DNA from: Pavlovales sp. CCMP2436
Lineage: Eukaryota > Haptophyta > Pavlovophyceae > Pavlovales
Length of the DNA: 12,627 bases
Assembly: GCA_026770615.1 (NCBI GenBank)
Contig: MU631369.1
Coordinates: 265,220 to 277,846, forward strand
Reading direction: 5' to 3'
The notes below the pieces were generated by a model. That model saw only the letters and a program-made list of their open reading frames with translations, ran no database searches and was not told the origin of the DNA. Shown one piece after another: positions 1-7,400 of this stretch (position 1 is the stretch's first letter; every line of letters begins with the position of its first letter). Made by a program: the position numbers and the translations under genes.

Positions 1-480
1 GGAGCCGGGGGGGGCAGGGGGAGGGGCGCGCGCTCGTGGGAGCAAGTCTGCGCCCCTGCAGCCTCGGGGGGAAGGTGGAGGTGGGTATGAAGGGGTGGAT
101 GTTTTTTTTTGCAGGCGCCCGGCGTTTGCGTCCGGGCGACCAGGCCGCGAGTGATTGCCGCCGTGCGCCCTTTTCTAAAAGCGGCGCCTCGCAAAAAGAC
201 GGGGGGTGTACGGCGGCCGGCTGCCGCGTAACGGCTAACGGCGCGACCCGGTAGCCGTTACGCAGAAGCCGGCCGCTTCCCGCGCAACTGCCTTCCGGTG
301 CCACAGCAAGCGCCGCGCGGCTCAAACTAGCGCCGGGGGGCGGCGCGCGCGCCATCGCGCCTCGGAGCTTGGTCAGCGCAGCCAGGGGGGTACAGGGAGA
401 GCTCGAAGCTCCGCACCCCCGGGGCGCGACGATGGCGTGGCGAATGGCGGCAGAGGCGGCAGCGGCCCGAGGGGCGCCGG
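1..480. other. Non-coding GC-rich region downstream of the CNOT4-like gene
   Basis: This stretch lies 3' of the minus-strand CNOT4-like gene and probably holds its 3' UTR and polyadenylation region. I see no recognisable coding sequence on either strand; the open frames are arginine/proline-rich, as expected from random high-GC sequence. The one notable structure is the inverted repeat at 213-276, listed separately. No clear polyadenylation motif was found. Confidence 0.6.
213..276. repeat. Long inverted repeat / hairpin
   Basis: Arms 213-237 and 252-276 are reverse complements at 23 of 25 positions, with the two mismatches in the middle of the arms, around a 14-base spacer (238-251). The outer half is gcggccggct and the inner half is gcgtaacggcta. 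On the minus strand it lies about 205-268 bases past the CNOT4 stop, so it may form a stem-loop in the 3' UTR or mark the transcript end. It could also be a small palindromic transposon remnant. The pairing is read directly; the function is unknown. Confidence 0.8.
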
Positions 481-3186
481 CTACCACCAGCGCCCCGCCT
501 TGCCCTCGTCCGCCGGGCCCATGGCGATGGTCTCCTCTGGGCCCACGGGGCGCAGCGGCGCGGCCTGCTGCCACAGCGCGGCCACCGAGTCCGACGAGGG
601 GGGGGGCGCGTCCTCGCCGGGTTCCGAGCCGGGTGGAGGCTTGCCGCCCCCTCCAGCACCACTGCCGTTGCCCCTCTCCTCCGGGAGGGCGGGGGCGGCG
701 GGCAGCGCGCCTACTCGGAAGGAGACGTTGACGTTAGGCAGGAGCGCGCGGAAGTTGCGGTGCCACTCCACCTCGTCCGAGTTGCCGCTGCCGCTGTGCG
801 CGTTGGGGTGTGAGTCGACCGAGGGGCCGGGAGCTGCGGCGGGGCGCGGGTGGACTTCCTCGCCCGCTCCCAGCCCGAGGTTAGCCTCGTCACAGGCCCA
901 GGCACCCCCGGGCAGCTCCTCCGGCCCCCCCCTCTCTCCCTCGAACTCGGAGTCCCTCTTCCCCCCCTCCCCCTCGAAGCTGTGCGTGTCGGTGCGGCGG
1001 CCGCTGAGCGCCCAGAAGAGGCGGGAAGCGGGGGGCACGCCAGCGGCCGGGTCGTTGGGCTCGTCGTCATCGCCGCCGTCCGCACCGTCCTGCGTTTTTT
1101 TTGTTTTTGTTTTTTGTTTGAAGGGGGGAGGAGGGGGGTCAGGCGCGGGTCCAGCATCCCCGTACACAAAGGGAGGGGGGAGGGTGCGCACACCTTGAAT
1201 GGTGCGCTCCAGAACTCGCCCCGGTCGAGCAGCGCGCGCAACGCCGCCGCCAGCTGCGTCCGCTCGCGCGTGGCGATCGCGAGCAGCCCGCGGCCGCCCC
1301 CGCCCCCGCCGAGGGAGGAGGCGAGCGCGCGCAGGCCGGAGGTGACCAGCGGGGTGGGCGGGGGCAGGCCGCGCCCGCCGGCCAGGAGCGAGACTGCGGG
1401 GAAGGCGGCGGGGTTGGCGGCCATCACCGCGGCGAGTGCCGCTTGTCCCTCCGCGTTGAAGCCGGCCAGCGCTCTCCTGCGCGGCGCCGCGCCCGCCCCG
1501 CCGCCGTAGGCGCTCTCGACCGGTTGTTGCCGGCGGCTCTGCGCGGGGGAACCCCCCGGGTAGCTACCTCCTCCTCCTCCTCCCGCTGCGACTCCCGGCG
1601 CCCGGCCCCCGGGCCCGATCGCACCCCCGGCGCCTCCCGGAGCCCCGGAGGCCGCCACCTTGCCGCCGAGCGCGCCCGAGCCCACGGGCGCTGCACCCTT
1701 GCTGCTCAGATCGGCGACCTCCCGTTGACAGCCCATGGCCGCCGCCCCTGCGTGCTCGGGCGGCGGCTCTGCCCACAGCTGGTGCAGCGCCTGCCCGGGC
1801 TCCAGCTCGCCCGCTCCGCCCGGCGCCGGTAGCGCACCGAGGCTGGGCGAGCCGAGGGAATCCGCCTGCGCCCCCGCCTCGTGGCCTGCGTACCCACCTG
1901 CCGAGAGCCCACTGCTACTGCCCCCGCCGCCGCCGACGAGCGAAGGCGCGCCCGGCGCTCCGTACGAGGCGAGCTGCGGCTGCCGGTTGCGCGCCGTGTT
2001 GGGCGCATTGAACGCGTCGAGCAATGGCTGCCGGGTTCGGGGGAAGCGAGCCGGGTTCGGGGGGGGCGCGCACGTGATGAGCCGGGGACGCGCGGTAACG
2101 GAACGCACGCGGACACCCGGGCTTCTCGGACTTCCCGGACCGTGCGGGCGCGCAAAAGAAATCCAAAAAAAGAAATCACACAGTTGAGCGCGCGGGGGGC
2201 GGCGGGCGCTTTCGGAAGCGGGAGGGGCGGCAGTGGGGACGGCGCACACCTGCATGGCCTGTGGCAGACTCTTGACGTGCAGCTGCGGCCGCCCGCCGTT
2301 GGCAGCGTGCACTGCCATCGCCTTGTGTGAGGTGGCCGGGTGCGTCTCGTTGTGGAAGCGGTTGCCGTTTCCCGCCATTTCCTCCTTGGAGTAAGTGTCC
2401 ACCATGTCTCCAATCTCGTGCAGAAACATGCACTCGGGGTTGTTGCACGGCGTGTTGTGCCGGATGTAGTGCGCGCAGTACTTGGTCGTGCCGAACTGTG
2501 CGCGCAGCGTCCTCCCGTCGAGAATCACGCCGTCGGTCGCCAAGATGGCGTTGAGCGCCTCATCCTTGTTGCCGTACGTGATGTAGCAAGAGAGCGACTG
2601 GCCGTAGGAGGAGGGCGCGTTGTACGTCTGCGCCGTGTTCACCGCGATCTTGATGATCCGGCCGTACTGGCCGAAAAACTCGGGGCGGCGCAGGTGGTCC
2701 TCGCGTGCGACGCGCGGGGAGAGGCCGACGACATACACGAGCGTGCGCTGGATGACGCGCACGTTCTGCAGCTGCTCGCGCGTGAGCACAACCTGCTTGG
2801 GCCGCGCCTCGGCGCCGTCCTTTGAACGCGCGCGCCGCTCCTGCTTGTCCAGCTTCTTCTTCTCGCCGGCGAGCTTGGCGATCTCCTCCGGGTCCGCAGT
2901 GATCTTGGCGTCCTCGTAGGGGCGGCGGCAGGCCGGGCACTGCCCCGACAGACTCTCCTTGATGTGGTGGTAGCACCACAGGCACACCTACCATCCGGGT
3001 AGGAATAGGCGCAGGGTCACGCTGGTGAGCACGGGTGAGAGCCGGCGGGGCGCGCGCGGCGCATGCACGCCACCGGCGCCACGCGGCGCGGCGCACCTGG
3101 TACCCGCACGGGCACGGCCTGAAGTTCCGGTCGGTGACGTCGAGGTCCTCCATGCACAGAGGGCATGCCGAGTCGTCATCGTCCAT
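481..3186 (-). CDS. CNOT4: CNOT4/Not4-type RING E3 ubiquitin ligase, 4 exons
   Basis: Exons on the minus strand: 3186-3097, 2987-2250, 2027-1194 and 1089-481 (TAG at 483-481), 756 aa, with all three introns (109, 222 and 104 nt) phase 0. Residues 8-50 form a C4C4 RING: C8, C11, C25, C27, C32, C35, C47, C50, the spacing I know for human CNOT4. A charged helix (about 62-85) follows, then an RRM (about 111-195) and a CCCH finger C201-x9-C211-x4-C216-x3-H220. The tail from about residue 277 is Gly/Ala/Pro/Ser-rich and low complexity. Family knowledge: Not4 is the E3 ligase associated with CCR4-NOT, acting in mRNA decay and ribosome or nascent-chain quality control. The start is the first ATG in frame with the RING and gives an acidic MDDDD N-terminus. 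The RING is split by intron 1 between Q30 and V31. Domain identity is very secure; the tail's exon limits are less so because its composition is biased. Confidence 0.93.
2028..2249 (-). other. CNOT4 intron 2, in frame and without stops
   Basis: The donor is CAG|GTGTGC at 2250/2249 and the acceptor is CAG|CC at 2028/2027. The intron is 222 nt (74 codons), both flanks are phase 0, and no stop occurs in frame, so retention would add 74 residues between the CCCH finger and the low-complexity tail. The inserted peptide would be Arg/Pro/Ala-rich with no recognisable domain. I favour splicing because both ends match the window's other introns. Confidence 0.6.
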
Positions 3187-3298
3187 GCTGTTCCCCCTCC
3201 CGGCCGCCCGGCCCGGGGGGGCTCGCCGCGCAAGCTCGCAAGCTCGAGCTCGCCTTCGTTTACCCCGCAGAGAGTAGTTCCGTGTCGCAACGCTGCCG

Positions 3299-3307
3299 AT
3301 TTAAAAA
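3299..3307 (-). promoter_or_regulatory. Possible TTTAAA-type core promoter element upstream of CNOT4
   Basis: An AT-only stretch (atttaaaaa on the plus strand) stands in GC-rich surroundings about 115 bases upstream of the CNOT4 ATG. Similar TTTAAA-containing tracts precede the other two genes (4232-4240 and 9582-9589). The shared motif is seen; a promoter role is only a guess, since no transcription start is known. Confidence 0.22.
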
Positions 3308-4231
3308 CTCGCTGCATGCTTTGATTGCCAGTTTCCGTCATCAGTCGGGTTGGGCAGGTCGAATACCCCCACCGAAATTTGTTCGTTCAGGATACCCCAG
3401 AGACGAACGTACACTGTCAATTAGTACTTGTAGTTGACCCCGAAGTAGTTGTGCTCGTGTCAGCTGATACTAAAATGTCGGCTGGCTTTTAAACTGCTCA
3501 TTTCGGCTTGCGTCGGGTCGGGCAGAATTTCGGCGGTACCGGTCGGCCTGGCTCTCGCATTTCCTCCGAGTCTGCCGGCTGCCGCCACCCATGCATAATT
3601 GCGCATAATATTCGTACCGTACCACACTAGTAGCTTATTCTTTTGCCGCTGCTACATAATCCGCAAAAAATTGTTAAACATCGCAGCCCGAGCTCGCGTT
3701 GGCCAGCATGGCCTGGCCCTCTCCAGGCCACCGGGCTTCATGGCGCGCAGGAGGCAGCGCGTCCCAGAGTACGAGTCGCCCCTCGTCCTAGCTCTCCAAG
3801 CCCTAGGATTTCGCGGGGCTGTTTGCGCTCTGGGGGTTGAGGGGCGACGTGGCGATGGCGTAACCGGCGCGGCCGCCGACGTGGCGGGCATAGCGTGGCA
3901 TGGCGTTGCCGGCCGACAGCTGTCGCCGGGCGCGCAGGCAGGATTATTCGACGGAATGATTATACAATTTTGCCTGATCTATTATGTATATGAATAAGGC
4001 GTTTGGCAGGTGAAGCGTCTCAGGTGCATGCATGGGTATGGGGGTTACGCTGACCAGAGGAGGAAAAAAGGGAACCCAGCTGAGCAGCTTTGCTCTGTGT
4101 CAGACAGTCATCCTGATTGCCTGAGGATTCGCGCTGGTCTGAGCGCTGGACTAACCTGTCCTCACTTCTCAACGTCAGTGTGCGCCACTGAGCGGGCATC
4201 GGGGCCATGCCAGTAAGTTTTAGGCGACCGA

Positions 4232-4240
4232 CTTTAAAAA
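4232..4240 (+). promoter_or_regulatory. Possible TTTAAA-type element upstream of the membrane-protein gene
   Basis: ctttaaaaa lies about 170 bases before the ATG at 4409. It resembles the tracts upstream of the other two genes but lies farther from its start codon, which weakens the case. Confidence 0.18.
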
Positions 4241-4321
4241 GAATGCTCGAAAGTTGAGTCGTTGACGCAAATACGTTTCACGGAGGTCGTTGACCCGGCC
4301 CGCGTGGAGGTCGCGCTGCGT

Positions 4322-4399
4322 GGCTGATCTATAGCTGTACACTACTCCCTTGGTTGATCTGTAGCTGTACCACTTCTCCCTTGGCTGTACCGTAGCTTA
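4322..4399 (+). repeat. About 30-bp tandem repeat directly upstream of the start codon
   Basis: Copy 1 (4322-4351) and copy 2 (4352-4382) differ by about three substitutions and one inserted base. A third, partial copy (4383-4399) keeps the ggctgta and gtagctta parts. The core is ggytgatctrtagctgtac followed by a pyrimidine-rich ctccctt. The array ends 9 bases before the ATG, so it is in the 5' UTR or proximal promoter. It may bind a regulator or be a simple local duplication. Confidence 0.8.
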
Positions 4400-4408
4400 G
4401 GCCGAGCC

Positions 4409-7400
4409 ATGTTCAGCTCGCGCAAGGAAAAGGCGGACAAGGCGGCGGACAAGGGGCGCTCGACTGAGCCCTCGCCCAGGGGCTCGGAGAAGTCGCCCAG
4501 GAGCAACACCATGGCCTCCAAGCTGGTCGCCGCGCTCCCGTTCGGCAATATGTCCGATGCGATTGAAAGGGGCCGTGTTGAGACCGAGGCGCAGAGTGCG
4601 CGCGCCGAGATCAACAACAAACGGGATGCGGCCGACTCGAGCATTCCCTTTGCGGCCCTCGACTCGGCGAACGCGTGGTCCGACCGCAAATCTCAGGCCG
4701 AGGACCACGAAAAGGCTATCAGCGCCCGGCGCATGAACGTGCGGCGCGACCCGGTAAGTTCTTAGCCCTTCATTGCTATCCGTGTCCTATCTCACCGTTC
4801 CGAGCTACGATGCTACCACCTCGGCAGTCCTCTGAGCCCGTGGCGCGTCCCCTTTGCGTCCCTTCTGCAGACCGAGAAGCGGCTCGAGAAGTACATGGAA
4901 GGCATGGCGGACCGCATGCCCGGCGGCAAGGAGACGGCTGAGAAGATGAAGCCCGTAACACCCATCCTCGCAATCCTGATCAAGGGCCTGTTCTACTTCG
5001 CCAGGTACTCGAGCATGGCTTTCGATGCGCTCTGGAAAGTCTGGATGGTGCGCCTGCCCGCCCCTAGTCCCTATCCTAGCCAGCCTCAACCCCTAGTAGC
5101 CCCCACTCATTAATCCCGAGTGTGCGCAAAAGCCCCCAACTCTGATATGTACCGACTCAACAAAAAATAAAATAAAAAATAAAAATAATAACGCCGGGCG
5201 TCACTCAGCACGCTACTGCCGGCTGCCGATTTCCCCCTACCCTCTACCCCCGCCCCTGCTGCCTGCGCGCGGTGGGTCTCTCCCTCTCTCTCTCTCTCGC
5301 GACGGCGGCGAGTGTGCGAGCTACGGCGAAAAACGCGCCAGCTGCCTGTGCGCACAGGCGCGCGTGTCAGTGGCTGCTCGTTGGAGCCCTGGATACAACA
5401 ACACACCCTCATCAAATATATTCCTCGCTGGGATCGAGCCGTAGTGCGCTGATCCCCCCCCCTGCAAAAAAAAACAAAAAAAACAGATGCTGCCCAAGAC
5501 CCTCGCCATGGTGGTGTACGGCGTTGGCCTCTGCTTCTTTGGAGGAACTTTCGTGGTCGCCATCGCTGGCATGGAGGTACGCACCATAAGAAAAAGATAA
5601 AAATAAAAAGATAGAAATGGGCCTGTGCTTCCTCAGCTTTCGTGGTCGCCATCTTAGCACGGAGGTGTTGCTCTTAGCGCGAGTAATGATTCCTTATTGT
5701 AATTATTCTTTTTAGTAAAGTTATAATGATGATGATCATGATGATGAATGCCAATTATATGCCCCTCCCGTGGTCCATTTATCAAATGCTGCTGGGCCTT
5801 TTGCGCCAGATCCTCTCCCTCCCCTTCTCCCCCTCATGGTGATATTATTGATGATTATTACGATAAGCGTGGTGATGGTAACAACAACAACAGCAGCAGC
5901 AGCAGCAACAATAGCAACAACAACAACAACAACAACAGGCCTTCTACGCGGCGGGCTGGCGGCGTGCCTACTACTCTGCGCTCTACGTATACGACGAATC
6001 CCGCCAAGTATTATTATTATTATTATTGTTATTATTATTTATTAGAATAATATTACGTGTACGACGAATCCTGCCAAGTAAGCGCCATGCTCTATTCTTC
6101 TTCTTCTTCTTCTTATGAGTCCCGCCAAGTAAAGCGCCATGCTCTGAAGTTGTAATAGTTATTATTATATAATAATTATTATTTTTATTAGTAGTATAAT
6201 AATAATACTAATATATTATTATTATTACTATTACTATAAGCTCTCTCCCGTCCACCCCCGACGCCATGCAAAATTATGCCTACCGCATTTTTTTTTAATT
6301 CATATGATTATTCCTAAACAAGAAGCCCCACGCCGACCAATTGACTGAGTGGCTGATTTCCGTTGATTCTTTACCCCCTGTCCGGCCGGCTAGAGACCCC
6401 TCGTTGGGAATCGTGGCCGGGGAAAGGAGATAACAGCCACCCCAGTGAAAAGGGGCAGGCTCGGCGAGCTGCGCTCGGCACGTCATTCAAATGTTATGCC
6501 TTCACCTACACCCCGCAGGTGGGCTACGCGCTCGAGCTGGACGACTACGAGGACGCAGACAAGGACGGCATCGCAGACGTCGACCAGATCACAAGCGACA
6601 TGCTCGTGCAGCGAAAGACGCTCCTGGCCTTCACCACCGTCAAGAAGCCGGACGAGCTGCAGGCGCGAATGCCCCCCCGCCTCCCCTCCCCTCCCCCTAT
6701 GTAGCACCTGCCTGCCCTATGGATCACCCCTGAACCCGCCCTGCGCTTCCCTCTGCACCCGGCTGAACCCGCCATGCGCGTCCCTTCTGTGACTGCAGAC
6801 GCCTGCGCAAATTTCGGACCTGAAACTCTGAATGCCTGCATCTTTTCTTTTTGCTCGTATAAATTCTAGTCATTCTGTAAAGATTCGAAAAGGCATTTTT
6901 AAGATAGAAGGTTCCATTTCACTGGTAATGAAGGCCCCCTCTGCTGAGACTGCAACAACAACAACAACAACAGTAACAATAGCAACAATAAAAACAATAA
7001 TGCAGACCGCCTTCGCCAACGTGTGGGCGGCGTACCTGGCCGTGCTGGCGACGCTCAAGTTCCAGTTCGCACGTACCACTGCCTTCGCCATTGCAATGGC
7101 TCAGTCGCTGCAGGTACCCCCCCCTTTTTTTTCTTCTTTTTTTTCTTTTTTCTTTTGCCCCCTCTCCCTCCAATTACTACGACGTATACTGTCTGCCTGC
7201 CCCTGCCTCGCCCCTGTGCGTCCCCTCTAAAACCGCCTTGCGCGTCCCCTCTAAACTCGCCCTGTGCGTCCCCTCTAAACCCGCACCTGCGCGTCCCCTG
7301 AACCCGCCCCAGCGCGTCCCTTCCGTAACTGCCGCGCTAATCTAATAATCCAATCTGATCATATTTCGTCAGAATAGTTTTTCTTCCTCGATACCTAATC

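Larger units (their letters stand above)
3187..4408. other. Divergent intergenic region between the CNOT4-like and membrane-protein genes
   Basis: The 1,222 bases separate two head-to-head start codons and should contain both promoters. Base composition is mixed: AT-richer around 3300-3700 and 3940-4260, GC-rich around 3690-3940. Open frames at 3599-3997 (plus) and 3652-3891 (minus) have no recognisable protein features. A short hairpin is seen at 3709-3716/3723-3730 (tggcctgg and its complement, 6-base loop). Tandem repeats at 4322-4399 are listed separately. An out-of-frame ATG at 3341-3339 on the minus strand precedes the CNOT4 start. Confidence 0.6.
5577..5938 (+). other. Intron 3 of the membrane-protein gene, with a partial copy of exon 3
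   Basis: 362 nt from GAG|GTACGC to acaacag|GCC. It opens with an A-rich tract, then carries a degraded copy of the end of exon 3 at 5620-5666, sharing the 17-base core ctttcgtggtcgccatc and the following GGAGGT junction. An ATG/ATT-rich part follows (about 5725-5752), and it ends in a CAA/CAG microsatellite (about 5880-5938) that runs into the acceptor. Confidence 0.75.

Noticed and set aside
437..2330. Several plus-strand frames opposite the CNOT4-like gene
   Set aside because: They mirror the GC-rich coding strand, are Arg/Pro/Ser/Ala-rich and show no domain.
711..2987. A single 758-codon minus-strand frame as one gene
   Set aside because: It runs through two regions with good donors and acceptors and lacks the first half of the RING. 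The spliced model restores the RING and uses a proper ATG.
3599..3997. 132-codon plus-strand frame in the intergenic region
   Set aside because: No recognisable domain, mixed composition across an AT-rich start and GC-rich middle, and no splice-linked partner.
4010..4216. 68-codon plus-strand frame upstream of the membrane-protein gene
   Set aside because: No domain or context support; expected by chance.
5880..5938. CRISPR-like regular repeat
   Set aside because: It is a trinucleotide microsatellite with no spacers.
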